This document shows positions 1 through 9,852 of a DNA stretch of 64,000 bases, in pieces. The DNA comes from Nitrospinaceae bacterium (GTDB lineage: Bacteria; Nitrospinota; Nitrospinia; Nitrospinales; VA-1). The stretch lies in the NCBI GenBank assembly GCA_029261655.1, contig JAJDAY010000030.1, positions 62,001 through 126,000 on the forward strand, written 5' to 3'. Every line of letters starts with the position of its first letter. Position 1 is the first letter of the stretch. The notes beneath the pieces are model-generated. The model did not search any database. It had not been told where the DNA came from and was given only the letters and a program-made list of their open reading frames with translations. The position numbers and the translations under genes were made by a program.

Positions 1-2108
1 TGGAGCGTTTCAAGGAATTTGGATTCGTAAGCCCGCTGGTTTTCCAATAGACCCCAGAGAGTTTTTATGAGTTCGGCGTCCTCACTCAAAACAATGTCCA
101 CTGAAAAGTGCAAGTGACCCCAGGACAGTCCCGAATTTGTTTTTCGTAAGCGCATTCCCTCCGTCAGTAAAGGTTGCGCCATTTCTTTTAACGTCAGGTT
201 TTCTTCATCGAAGGCAACGGGTTTGAGGTCCGCCAGGGTCAAGTTGCCGGGCTGAGTGTCTGTGTCGGCACGCCTTTGAACCGCCCCAAGGTCGATCAGG
301 TCTTTGAGAAGGGTTTCAAGCGACCGGTGAAGATGACCTTCCTCCTGAAACCCCAGTAAAATTTTAAAAAACTTTTCCGAGTCCTGGGGTTCAAAGAATT
401 GTCTTTTTAAGGTTTCTTTGATTTCATGATGCTGGGGAAATTTTAGGGCCGCACCTTTGATACCTGCCAGAAGACTGCGTGTCTCGAAATGGAATTGCCT
501 GAGAACGTCCATTATCCTGGCGTTGGAGTTGGACCGGATGAGGAAAGTCTCCCACTTTCCTTCCTGCCCCTCCGATTGCGCAAAAGATTCCATCATGGTT
601 TTTTCATTTTTCTCCCTGGCTTCCAGCAAGCGGATCACCTGTTTGCCCACACGGGCCAGGTGACTTTCCGCGAAGTCCACGCAGGTTTTTAAGCGGGACT
701 CGCCGAGGGGGGCGTTGATGACATTGCCGAAGAACTCGGCTCCCTGTTCCACGACTTTTCGGTACACATAGAAAATGTGGCGCAATTCCCTGAAACGGGC
801 TCTGTCCAGAGTTTCCGCCTGATATAGATTTTTATTGAAGACCGAGGGATCGTCGCATTGCTTGAGAACTTGTTGCTGTTCGGCAAATAACAGCTGGTTG
901 TGACTGACTGCGGCTTCTTCCCATTCGGCATGCGCGGTCAGCACATTTTCACGAACGGCATCCAGGTGGCGGGAGAAAATTTCGAACCCCTGTAACAGTA
1001 AACTTTCGTTTCCGATGTCCTCCGTTTCAACAGAAAGACGACTGAGTTTTAGCAGAAGGTCTAACGCAATATTATTTTCCGTATTGATATTTTTTTCAAG
1101 CAGTTGACGAACAGCGTTCTGGCAGGGGGCAAGGGCATTTTCATCGTCCTGATCATTTTGCGTCTCAGGGTGGGTTGTATGCGGAAGTTTAAATGCCGTC
1201 ACTTCGGTGGCGAAAGTCAGTCCGACGTACAATGTTCCGTCGGAAGCAATGGCCGTGAGGCCCGGTGCCTTGAGCGGAACCGCGTTTTCGGATTCCCTCA
1301 ATTCATACAGAAATTGTCCGTTGGACGAAAACACCTGAATCCGGTCGTTGTTCAGGTCGGCGACGTATAAAAGACCGTCGGGACCCACGGAAACAGAAAG
1401 TGGATATTCAAATTGCCCCGTATTTTTTCCCCGTTCCCCAAAAGCGAGGACAAGATTCCAGCGATTGTCGAACTTTAAAATTCGGTGGTTGCCGCTGTCG
1501 GAAATAAAATAGTTTCCGTGACGGTCGGAGGCGATGGAAGTCGGAAACTCAAAAGCCGGGGGGGTGAATAAACTCTTGGGAGTTTCATAACAGCAGGCCA
1601 GTTCTTCTTCCAGCTCCGTTCCCCGGCCTCCAATCCAGCCACGCGATTCTCCTTCATGACTGAAAATTTGTATTCGGTGGTTGTAGCGTTCAACGACGAG
1701 AATGTCTGTGTTTGGGGCGATAAAAATATCGTAGGGTTCGTTGAGTTGGTCTTTATCTTCCCCACAGGAGCCGAAGCTGAATAGATGATTGCCCTCAGCG
1801 TTGAATTTTTGGACCCGATGGTTCCAGCTGTCCGCAATATAAATGTTTTTCTCCCGGTCTGAGGCGATTCCTTTTGGGTAGTGAAATTCACCCGGCCCAT
1901 TGCCTTTGCCGCCGAAACTTTTTACAAGGGTCTGGTTGGCATCGTAGATCTGGATGCGGTGGTTGAAGTCGTCCGCAAGGATGAGGTTTCCATTTAAGGT
2001 GCAATGAAAACCAGAGGGGGGAGATAGCTCTTCGCCGTTGGCTCCTGAAGAACGGAATGCAGAACTAAATTGAGCGGCGCAATTTTCTTTGGGTGCGGAG
2101 GGCTTCAT
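1..2108 (-). CDS. NHL-repeat beta-propeller protein with long helical C-terminal region (C-terminus beyond window edge)
   Basis: Manual minus-strand translation from ATG at 2108 (MKPSAPKENCAAQFSSAFRSSGANGEELSPPSGFHCTLNGNLILADDFNHRIQIYDANQTLVKSFGGKGNGPGEFHYPKGIASDREKNIYIADSWNHRVQKF...) stays open to position 1; repeated NHL motifs (ADxxNHRIQ). Absent from the supplied ORF track because it has no stop in the window. Confidence 0.88.
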   Translation of the reverse strand, partial: MKPSAPKENCAAQFSSAFRSSGANGEELSPPSGFHCTLNGNLILADDFNHRIQIYDANQTLVKSFGGKGNGPGEFHYPKGIASDREKNIYIADSWNHRVQKFNAEGNHLFSFGSCGEDKDQLNEPYDIFIAPNTDILVVERYNHRIQIFSHEGESRGWIGGRGTELEEELACCYETPKSLFTPPAFEFPTSIASDRHGNYFISDSGNHRILKFDNRWNLVLAFGERGKNTGQFEYPLSVSVGPDGLLYVADLNNDRIQVFSSNGQFLYELRESENAVPLKAPGLTAIASDGTLYVGLTFATEVTAFKLPHTTHPETQNDQDDENALAPCQNAVRQLLEKNINTENNIALDLLLKLSRLSVETEDIGNESLLLQGFEIFSRHLDAVRENVLTAHAEWEEAAVSHNQLLFAEQQQVLKQCDDPSVFNKNLYQAETLDRARFRELRHIFYVYRKVVEQGAEFFGNVINAPLGESRLKTCVDFAESHLARVGKQVIRLLEAREKNEKTMMESFAQSEGQEGKWETFLIRSNSNARIMDVLRQFHFETRSLLAGIKGAALKFPQHHEIKETLKRQFFEPQDSEKFFKILLGFQEEGHLHRSLETLLKDLIDLGAVQRRADTDTQPGNLTLADLKPVAFDEENLTLKEMAQPLLTEGMRLRKTNSGLSWGHLHFSVDIVLSEDAELIKTLWGLLENQRAYESKFLETL

Positions 2109-2209
2109 GGAAGGTGATTGAATGATTCTGGCGTGACCAGCATATCACTGGACGTTAGAAAAGCATTTAATCACACTTGAATCCCGAACACAATCCACGC
2201 CGATCCCCT

Positions 2210-3232
2210 TTATTCGGTGATGATGATTTTTTCTATGTCTGTATCCGGGATCGTCCTGGAGCATTGAATACGGAACCTGCGCACCAGCATGGGAAAGAGC
2301 ATCTTCAGGGCTTCCAATTTCGATTTTAGCAGGACGATTCCCTGCCCCCGGTAAGAAAAATATTTGATGTCTTCCAGCTGGTGTTTGAGGATGGAGAGGA
2401 AATTTTTGCAGTACATTTTCAGCGAAAAGTTTTTAATGAGCACGAGCACGTCATTTCGTTTGCAGAGGAAAACGTAACGGTCGCTGTAAAGCCCCACCGT
2501 GGCGGTTCCGATGTGATAGACCTTGGCTTTCGGCAGATACACGGTTTGAAATCCCTGCAATTGACTGCGCATGTTCAAATCGACGTCTTCCGCGAAGATA
2601 AAAAAATCCTCATCGAAAACTCCAATCTGATCGAACAGTTCCCGGCGGTAAATTCCAGCACCCGCGCAGGCTCCAAAGACGAAATCCTCGTTTTCGTATT
2701 GTCCGATGTCCTTTTCACCCTGACCGCGACCGCCGCCTGCCGACCAGGCGTGGAACAAGTCCCCCGTGTTATAAAATACGTCGCGTTGATCGAGAAACAT
2801 CATTTTAGTGGTTCCCATCCCGCATTCAGGATGGCGCTCCATCCCCTGATAAAGCTCGGTCAACCAGTCCGGCTCGACCTCAATGTCGTTGTTCAGCAGG
2901 CAGATGTATCGGCCCTTGGCCGCTTGGATGCCGCGATTGCAGGCGACGGCAAAACCCAGATTTTCCGGGAGTTTGAGCAGGCGTATCCAGGAATATTTTT
3001 CTTCCATCAATTCACGCGATCCGTCCACCGAACCATTGTCCACAACGATGACCTCAAAATCGTCGAAGGTCGAGCGTTTGAGGGAGTCCAGGCACATACC
3101 TATGAACCGCAGTCCGTTCCAATTGGGCACGATGACGCTGACCTGTGTGCCGCCGGCCTTTGGATTGGTGCCAATGCGGGCGTTCGTTTTATTGATGACC
3201 GATTGAATTCTGCCGGTTGCTGAGTTGTTCAT
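2210..3232 (-). CDS. Family 2 glycosyltransferase (rhamnosyltransferase-like)
   Basis: QVSVIVPNWNGLRFIGMCLDSL...VDNGSVDGS...LLNNDIEVEPDWL: GT-A fold motifs typical of GT2. Confidence 0.9.
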   Translation of the reverse strand: MNNSATGRIQSVINKTNARIGTNPKAGGTQVSVIVPNWNGLRFIGMCLDSLKRSTFDDFEVIVVDNGSVDGSRELMEEKYSWIRLLKLPENLGFAVACNRGIQAAKGRYICLLNNDIEVEPDWLTELYQGMERHPECGMGTTKMMFLDQRDVFYNTGDLFHAWSAGGGRGQGEKDIGQYENEDFVFGACAGAGIYRRELFDQIGVFDEDFFIFAEDVDLNMRSQLQGFQTVYLPKAKVYHIGTATVGLYSDRYVFLCKRNDVLVLIKNFSLKMYCKNFLSILKHQLEDIKYFSYRGQGIVLLKSKLEALKMLFPMLVRRFRIQCSRTIPDTDIEKIIITE

Positions 3233-3252
3233 TTTGATAATTTCTCCCTGCG

Positions 3253-5652
3253 CTACGGTGTCAGGTGGGTGTGCGATTTCGAATTCAGTTCCACCAGTAT
3301 TTTTCTGGCGCCCTCATGCCCAGGGTCCAGCTCAAGGCATTTTTGCGCGCACTGCTCCTTGTTTTCTCCCCGGGACAGCCGCGCCCGGCGAAACCACGCC
3401 CTGGCCTGAATGTGTGGATAGACTTTGGAGCAGGAGGTTAATTTTTTAAAAAGGCTGAAAGCATTTTCCGGCTCCCCTTCCCGTTCCAATGCCGAAGCCC
3501 TGGCATAAATGAGGAACGGGTTGTCCGGGTCTTGTCGCAAATAATAACTGAAGGTCTCGGATTCAGGGCGTGACTTTTTATTCATCCGGGCAATGGCGCC
3601 CGCCACGCTGGTTTTCATCCACTCGCGGTCCGGTTTGCTGGCGATGGTCTCAGCTTCCGCGTGCAGTCTTTGCAATTGTTCCCTGTCATTGAGATTTATC
3701 AGAGATTCCAGCAAGGCTTGCCAACAATCGTGGCGTTTGGGGAACAGGGTGCGGAACCGCTCGAATTCGTTCACAGCTTGCTGGTGCTTGTTTTGCTTTT
3801 GATGGATCAGTGCCTGAAGAAAAAGCGCTTCGTCGTTTTTGCCGAAGCGCAGGATTTCTTCAAAAATCAAATCCACGGCCTCGTCCAACTGACCGAGCTT
3901 GATTTTTTGTCGGGCAAGCAGGAGGCGCACCGGTGAGTGCAGGGGCTCTTTCAACAGGCCGCCTGCAAATGCTGTGATGGAATTTTCAAGTTGCCCTAAT
4001 TGGCTATAAATTTCTCCAAGATAAATGAGACCCCGTGAGTCGCCAGGGTTCAGCCGGGTCAGTTTGAGGCACTCCCTCAAAGCGGTGACGGTCCGGCCCT
4101 GCTCAAGGTCGGTCCGGTCGATGGCCGGGGCGTGCCAATCAGCCTCGGTCAAAGTCTGCATGCGGCGCATTTTTTCCTGCCAGGGCAAAGCGAGAGGGTC
4201 TTCGGCCACCGAGGAAAACCCGGTCAATCGGTAAACCGGAAACCTGGCCAGGACAACTTTGATCAGCTGATAGCGCAGACCCGTTATTTTCTCCAAATAT
4301 TCCACGTCGAGATCGGTAAAGGTTTTGATCAGATAGACGGGCTTGTGACGAATCAACCCGCCGATCACTCCGTCATGAAACCCTTCCAGCGCTTCGGTGT
4401 CCCAGGGCCCGATGCTATGATGCAGGTAATTGTCCGCCGCCGGCAGGCCGGTCAGATGATAGAGCTGGGAAAACGTCCCCCAAACGAAAATTCTGGCGCC
4501 CCGCTCGCCTCGCATTCGGGTGAGGCGTTTTAAAAGTTTGCCAAGATGAGGGAGATAAATGTATTGATCGAATTTTTCGTACCGTGCCAGAGTTTTTTTA
4601 TCAGTTGGGCGTAAATAGAAAGGCAGAAGGTTTTTAATGTTCCAGATGGCACAGGAGAGAAAAATCAGCCCGGAGACGATTTGGACTTTGGCTTCCTGCC
4701 TGGAAATAAAATCGACTAGAAGACCACACCCCAGCGCCAGCCAGGAAAGCCACGGCAGGTAATGGTAACGCGAGAAAGCGCGCTGACAAACGATCATCGC
4801 CAGAGTGACGGCGGTGAACGCCCCTAGCCAGATGCCGTGGTCCCCGAAAAAAGACAGGAACAAACCGGGCAGGCCCGCGACCCAGAGCGGAAGGGTCTGG
4901 GCAATCAACTGGCGCACCTCCCTCAGCCTGTTGAAGTACATGGCCTTGGTCTGGCTCAGGCGCAACGTCGTGGCCATGCGGGTCTGCATTTGTTTGCGGG
5001 CCAGGTCATCCCAGAACCCCATTTTATATTCGATCAGGTTGGAGAGAATGATCGGCCCGGAGGTCGCGAGTATGAATAAGGTCAAGGCACCGAATCCGTA
5101 TTGATAGGCGACTATAAGCGACAGGACAGCCGGGTAAAGGCCGGTGGTGAATTTGGGAATCGTCGCGAGACCAAAACACAGACCGGCGTAAATCACAAAC
5201 TCCGGTCCTGCCGTCAAAAGGGAAAAGCCCAGCAAGGTGAAGGGAATGTAAAATTGTTCGTGGTTGAAGGAGCCCGCCGTGAGATCCGGGGAGGTTCCGT
5301 AAAACGCGTGCAGAAGACCGCCAACGAAAGCCGCCCAGGGGTCAGCGGTCACTAGTAGCACAGCGAAAAAAACCGCCATCGACCCGCCGACATGAAAAAC
5401 CGTTTGCAGGTGGCGGATTCTTTCAATCCCTCCTTCGGGGTGCTTAAAGAGTTTGTCCATGAGAAGCATCCGCCAGATGGGAATGCCGATGATTTGCAGA
5501 TCCCTTTTCCATTGGAATCCTTTGCCAGCGAACCGGGCTCTGTAGGTATAGATGGAAAAATCGTCATCCAGAGGAAAACGCAAAAAGGGGCGGCGGGACA
5601 GAATCCCCGTCAAGGCGATGAGGATAAGGAATGTGGTCGTTTGCAGGTCCAT
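3253..5652 (-). CDS. Polytopic membrane glycosyltransferase-like protein with C-terminal TPR repeats
   Basis: 799 aa ORF; N-terminal hydrophobic segments, central PLDDDFSIYTYRARF near N-term, C-terminal TPR-like repeats (GDSRGLIYLGEIYSQLGQLENSITAFAGGL). Confidence 0.75.
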   Translation of the reverse strand: MDLQTTTFLILIALTGILSRRPFLRFPLDDDFSIYTYRARFAGKGFQWKRDLQIIGIPIWRMLLMDKLFKHPEGGIERIRHLQTVFHVGGSMAVFFAVLLVTADPWAAFVGGLLHAFYGTSPDLTAGSFNHEQFYIPFTLLGFSLLTAGPEFVIYAGLCFGLATIPKFTTGLYPAVLSLIVAYQYGFGALTLFILATSGPIILSNLIEYKMGFWDDLARKQMQTRMATTLRLSQTKAMYFNRLREVRQLIAQTLPLWVAGLPGLFLSFFGDHGIWLGAFTAVTLAMIVCQRAFSRYHYLPWLSWLALGCGLLVDFISRQEAKVQIVSGLIFLSCAIWNIKNLLPFYLRPTDKKTLARYEKFDQYIYLPHLGKLLKRLTRMRGERGARIFVWGTFSQLYHLTGLPAADNYLHHSIGPWDTEALEGFHDGVIGGLIRHKPVYLIKTFTDLDVEYLEKITGLRYQLIKVVLARFPVYRLTGFSSVAEDPLALPWQEKMRRMQTLTEADWHAPAIDRTDLEQGRTVTALRECLKLTRLNPGDSRGLIYLGEIYSQLGQLENSITAFAGGLLKEPLHSPVRLLLARQKIKLGQLDEAVDLIFEEILRFGKNDEALFLQALIHQKQNKHQQAVNEFERFRTLFPKRHDCWQALLESLINLNDREQLQRLHAEAETIASKPDREWMKTSVAGAIARMNKKSRPESETFSYYLRQDPDNPFLIYARASALEREGEPENAFSLFKKLTSCSKVYPHIQARAWFRRARLSRGENKEQCAQKCLELDPGHEGARKILVELNSKSHTHLTP

Positions 5653-5824
5653 TGGTATTTAAAATTAGCGACGAACTTTACTTAACAGAGCCTGAAAATT
5701 CCAGACTGGCGTGGCGCTGAATTCAAGCGCACTTCTGCATTTCTTATAGATCGGCAAAAATTGAATTTTGCTTGAGGAGAAAATTTTTTATATTTACCGG
5801 TTGTCCAGGAAATTTGCGGGAAAA

Positions 5825-6808
5825 TCAGTTGGTTTTCGGATTGGGAGAGTGATTTTCCCGAGTCGGAGTTTTCAAGAAAAAAAGTTTCAGCTTGAGGGAG
5901 ATAGAGTCTTCAGCCGCCAGAGGCGCACGACCTTTCATTTTGATCCACAGGGACTGGAAAATGCCCGCTAAAAAAGTCAGACGGTAAAGGGACCGCAAAA
6001 GAAAATTCCAGGTGCGGGAATAATATTTGCGATAGAAATACAAATTGCTCTTGTAGGTTTCGAGAATCACTTTTGCTCTTATTTCCGGTTGATGCGTGCT
6101 TTGTCCGAGCAGGTGTTTGACATGGGTCTCTGGAAAATAGCAGATTTTGTGACCGAGACTGCGGGCCCGCCGGCAGAAATCGTCTTCCTCATTGTATAAA
6201 AAATAGTTTTCATCGAGGAGACCTGTGGATTCAAAAAGCTGTCTGCGAATGACAAAGCAGGAACCGCCGACCACCTGCACTTCTCCAGGTTCCCAGGCAC
6301 CCATTTTTTTTAATTCGTGCGCGGGATGGTATCGTCCAATTATTTTTAAGGCCGCGTCCCAGGCGGTGTCCTCCCACAACCGCATCGGGCAGGGAGTGCC
6401 GTTGATATCGAGAATCTCCGGACTCAAAATGGCGAACTGAGGGTGGTCGTCGAGATAGCGGACGATTTTGGCAAAACAGTTTTGGGTCAACAGGGTGTCG
6501 CTGTTGAGCAAAACGGTGTATCTGCCACGGGCGATTCTGATGGCCTGATTGTTCGCGGACGAGAACCCCAGGTTGTCTTTATTCTCGATGAGCGTCACTT
6601 TCGGGAATCCTCCTTTAATGGCCTGCTGACTGCCATCGGCGGAATCATTGTCCACCACTAGAGTCTCGAAAGATATCCCCTCGGTGTGGGCGTGGATCGA
6701 TTTTAAGCAGTCAAGGACGATGTCTCGGGTGTTGAAATTAACGATGATGATGGACAGGTCGCAGGTCGGGGGCTCTGGAAACTGGAAAGAAAGCGGGTTC
6801 GGTGTCAA
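5825..6808 (-). CDS. Family 2 glycosyltransferase
   Basis: CDLSIIIVNFNTRDIVLDCLKSI...VVDNDSADGS...LLNSDTLL; GT2 motifs. Confidence 0.9.
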   Translation of the reverse strand: MTPNPLSFQFPEPPTCDLSIIIVNFNTRDIVLDCLKSIHAHTEGISFETLVVDNDSADGSQQAIKGGFPKVTLIENKDNLGFSSANNQAIRIARGRYTVLLNSDTLLTQNCFAKIVRYLDDHPQFAILSPEILDINGTPCPMRLWEDTAWDAALKIIGRYHPAHELKKMGAWEPGEVQVVGGSCFVIRRQLFESTGLLDENYFLYNEEDDFCRRARSLGHKICYFPETHVKHLLGQSTHQPEIRAKVILETYKSNLYFYRKYYSRTWNFLLRSLYRLTFLAGIFQSLWIKMKGRAPLAAEDSISLKLKLFFLKTPTRENHSPNPKTN

Positions 6809-6967
6809 AAGGCGGTCTCTGGGTCAGGAATTTGAAATTTTCTAAACGCTTAACAACTCCAATACAATTTTTTGATACTTTATCATGGATTGGCGCTATT
6901 GCTTTCCCTGAAGAAATTGGGGAAAATGCCGGGTCTGTGAAAGTTTATTAAACCAAGGAGTTTTTTG

Positions 6968-8075
6968 ATGTTGGATGAATTGAAAAAAGGATGCGAGGAT
7001 TCCCGAAGGAAGATCGATCTTTTGAGGGGGTATCTTTGACGTTGACCATAATTTGAAGGAGATAGAAACCCTGGATGAACAAGTGGCAAAGCCCGGATTT
7101 TGGAACGACAACGAAACGGCGCAGAAAGTTCAGCAAAAACGATCTCAATTGCAAAGGACGGTGAACGCCTGGAACGATCTCAACAAGGAATGCGAGGACC
7201 TGGGAGCCATGATCGAACTCGCGGAAGAGGATGGGGATGAGTCCCTCAATGCGGAAATAGGGTCCGCTGACACCGCGCTCAGGGAAAAGGTCCAGCAAAC
7301 GGAATTGCAGGCAATGCTGTCCGGGGACAGCGATGTCAACAACGCCATCATGACCATAAACTCCGGCGCCGGAGGGACGGAATCACAGGATTGGGCGCAA
7401 ATGCTTTTGAGGATGTACACCCGCTGGGCGGAACGCAATGGCTACAAAGCTGAAATTCTGGACATGCAGTACGGAGATGAGGCGGGGATCAAAAGCGCCA
7501 CGGTGAATTTCACCGGGGACTATGCCTATGGTTATTTGAAGGCTGAAATTGGCGTGCATCGGTTGGTCCGCATTTCTCCTTTTGATTCCAATAAACGCCG
7601 CCATACTTCATTTGCTTCCGTGTTTGTTTACCCGGAAGTCGACGATGAAATTGACATTGAAGTTAAGGATGAAGATCTCAGGATAGATGTTTACCGGGCT
7701 TCTGGGCCGGGCGGGCAGGGTGTCAACACCACCGATTCGGCGGTTCGACTGACCCATGTGCCTTCGGGGATCATCGTTCAGTGCCAGAACGAGCGGTCGC
7801 AGTTTAAAAACAAAGCGTCGGCCCTCAAGGTGCTGAAGTCACGATTGTATGAGTTTGAACTGGAAAAACAGGATGAGGAAAAACGGTCGCTGGAGAAACA
7901 AAAGAAAAAAATCGAATGGGGCAGTCAGATCCGCTCTTATGTTCTGCACCCTTATCGCATGGCCAAGGACCTCAGGACCCAGGTTGAAATGGGCAATGTG
8001 GACGCGGTTCTTGATGGCGATTTGAATGCCTTCATTGAAGCCTTTTTGATGCACAGCAAGAGCCAGGAAACCTGA
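6968..8075 (+). CDS. prfB: Peptide chain release factor 2, expressed by programmed +1 frameshift at CTT TGA C
   Basis: Short frame ATG(6968)...LLRGYL-TGA(7037-7039); +1 shift joins DVDHNLKEIETLDEQVAKPGFWND...; downstream GGQGVNTTDSAVRLTHVPSGI. AGGGGGTATCTTTGAC is the classic prfB SD-like + slip + stop arrangement. AAGGAG RBS upstream. Confidence 0.96.
7025..7040 (+). promoter_or_regulatory. prfB programmed +1 ribosomal frameshift site (AGGGGGTATCTTTGAC)
   Basis: Internal SD-like AGGGGG, CTT slip codon, in-frame UGA followed by C. Confidence 0.95.
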
Positions 8076-8085
8076 GAATAGAAAA

Positions 8086-9138
8086 ATGAAACCAATCTTA
8101 CATCCCAGACTGGTCAATGATGTTTTTGGCGATCCCGGTCTCCAGGTGAACTTTCTTTATGAAAAACGCGCTCTCCTGTTCGACCTGGGGGATATTTCCG
8201 CCATTCCCAACAGCGTTCTCTTGAAGGTCTCAGATGTCTTTGTCAGCCACACTCACATTGACCATTTTATCGGCTTTGACCACTTATTGCGCATCGTTTT
8301 TGGACGCGGAAAAACATTGCGCCTGTATGGGCCTGAAAATTTTATTGCCAATGTGGAAGGCAAGCTGGCTGGTTTCACCTGGAATCTCGTCGATAAATAC
8401 AGCCAGTCTATTTGTCTTGAAGTCGTGGAGGTCCGTGAAGATCATTTGCGTAAGGCGCGGTTTCGGGCCATCGACAAATTCAAGCGGTCCGAAGAAAGCC
8501 AGGAACCTTTTGAAAACGGTGTTTTGCTGGCCGAGCCTTCGTTCACCGTGCAGACCGCTATTCTGGAGCACCGCGTTCCCTGCCTGGGGTTTTCCGTGAA
8601 GGAGATGTTTCACGTCAATGTCCGAAAAGACCGATTGGATGCTTCCAGTTTTTCCAGCGGTCCCTGGTTGAATGAGTTGAAGCGGTTTATTTTTGAAGGC
8701 AAGCCGGATGACTTTATGGTTCCCGTCCCGGTCAATGGAGGCAAAGAAATAAAAGAGATGGCTTTGGGACCGTTGAAAGAAGATTTGATATTCACATCTC
8801 CGGGGCAGAAGATCGCTTACGTGACCGACACCGTTTACAACGAGGAAAACAAAACCCGCATCGTGAACTTGATTGCCGAGGCGGACGTTTTTTTCTGTGA
8901 ATCGCCTTTTCTTGCCGAAGAAGAAGAGCGCGGTGCGGAAAGACGGCATTTGACCTCCCGGCAGGCGGGACTGCTGGCGGGGGAAGCCGCAGTCAAGCAG
9001 TTGCGGACCTTTCATTTCTCGCCAAAACACAAGGGGCGTGAGTCTCAATTGCAAAAGGAAGCGCAGGACGCGTTTCAAGAGATAAAAAACGCCAGGAAAG
9101 ATTCTTCACCGAAAAAAAATGACCCGCATCTGACATGA
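8086..9138 (+). CDS. Ribonuclease Z-like metallo-beta-lactamase fold hydrolase
   Basis: FVSHTHIDHFIGFDHLLR; AYVTDT...; MBL-fold motifs as in the COG1234 family. Confidence 0.82.
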   Translation: MKPILHPRLVNDVFGDPGLQVNFLYEKRALLFDLGDISAIPNSVLLKVSDVFVSHTHIDHFIGFDHLLRIVFGRGKTLRLYGPENFIANVEGKLAGFTWNLVDKYSQSICLEVVEVREDHLRKARFRAIDKFKRSEESQEPFENGVLLAEPSFTVQTAILEHRVPCLGFSVKEMFHVNVRKDRLDASSFSSGPWLNELKRFIFEGKPDDFMVPVPVNGGKEIKEMALGPLKEDLIFTSPGQKIAYVTDTVYNEENKTRIVNLIAEADVFFCESPFLAEEEERGAERRHLTSRQAGLLAGEAAVKQLRTFHFSPKHKGRESQLQKEAQDAFQEIKNARKDSSPKKNDPHLT

Positions 9139-9815
9139 AACAAAAGCTGTCTCTCCTGGCGTTATTGTCTTTGAAGCTGAAACAAATCATGTTTCCGGGG
9201 TCGCAGGAATTTTGGGAAGACAGGTATTCACTGGGAGGGAACTCGGGTCAGGGGTCCTACGGGAAATTCGCCGAATTCAAAGCCGAAGTCCTGAATGATT
9301 TTGTCGGAAAAAAGGCCATCCTCTCCATCATCGAGTTTGGATGCGGGGATGGGAACCAGCTCTCCCTTTTCAATTACCCCGAATACATCGGACTGGATGT
9401 TTCTCCTACCGCCATTTCTCTTTGCAGGGAAAAATTTGCCCGAGACAAGAATAAAAGTTTTTTCCTGTACAGCCCCTCTTGTTTTGTGGATCGTCAAAAT
9501 ATTTTTCTGGCGGACCTCGGTCTTTCGCTGGATGTCATTTATCACCTGGTGGAAGACGATGTGTATCATGCCTATATGGACCATCTTTTTTCGGCGTCCA
9601 GAAAATTTGTGATTATTTACTCCAGCGATAGGGATCAGGCGGGAGGGGCGCATGCCCGCCATGTGCGGCACCGGAATTTTTCTAAAAGAGTGGAGGAATA
9701 TTTCCCGGACTGGAAATTGCGGGAGAAAATCAGGAACCCGTATCCGGGCAAAGGCGATTTCGGGCAGGGGTCGTTTGCCGACTTTTTTATTTTTGAAAAG
9801 ATCGGATCTTCATGA
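9135..9815 (+). CDS. Class I SAM-dependent methyltransferase
   Basis: Overlaps previous stop (ATGA); IIEFGCGDGNQLSLFNYPEYIGLDVSPTAI SAM-binding motif. Confidence 0.78.
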   Translation: MKQKLSLLALLSLKLKQIMFPGSQEFWEDRYSLGGNSGQGSYGKFAEFKAEVLNDFVGKKAILSIIEFGCGDGNQLSLFNYPEYIGLDVSPTAISLCREKFARDKNKSFFLYSPSCFVDRQNIFLADLGLSLDVIYHLVEDDVYHAYMDHLFSASRKFVIIYSSDRDQAGGAHARHVRHRNFSKRVEEYFPDWKLREKIRNPYPGKGDFGQGSFADFFIFEKIGSS

Positions 9816-9852
9816 CCTTCGGAACCCATTAATTTTTTCAGGCAACCACTCG

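Noticed and set aside
2381-3223. 280-aa plus-strand ORF
   Set aside because: Antisense to a clear GT2 gene (2210-3232 minus); translation lacks recognisable domains.
8284-9078. 264-aa minus-strand ORF
   Set aside because: Antisense to the RNase Z-like gene with MBL motifs.
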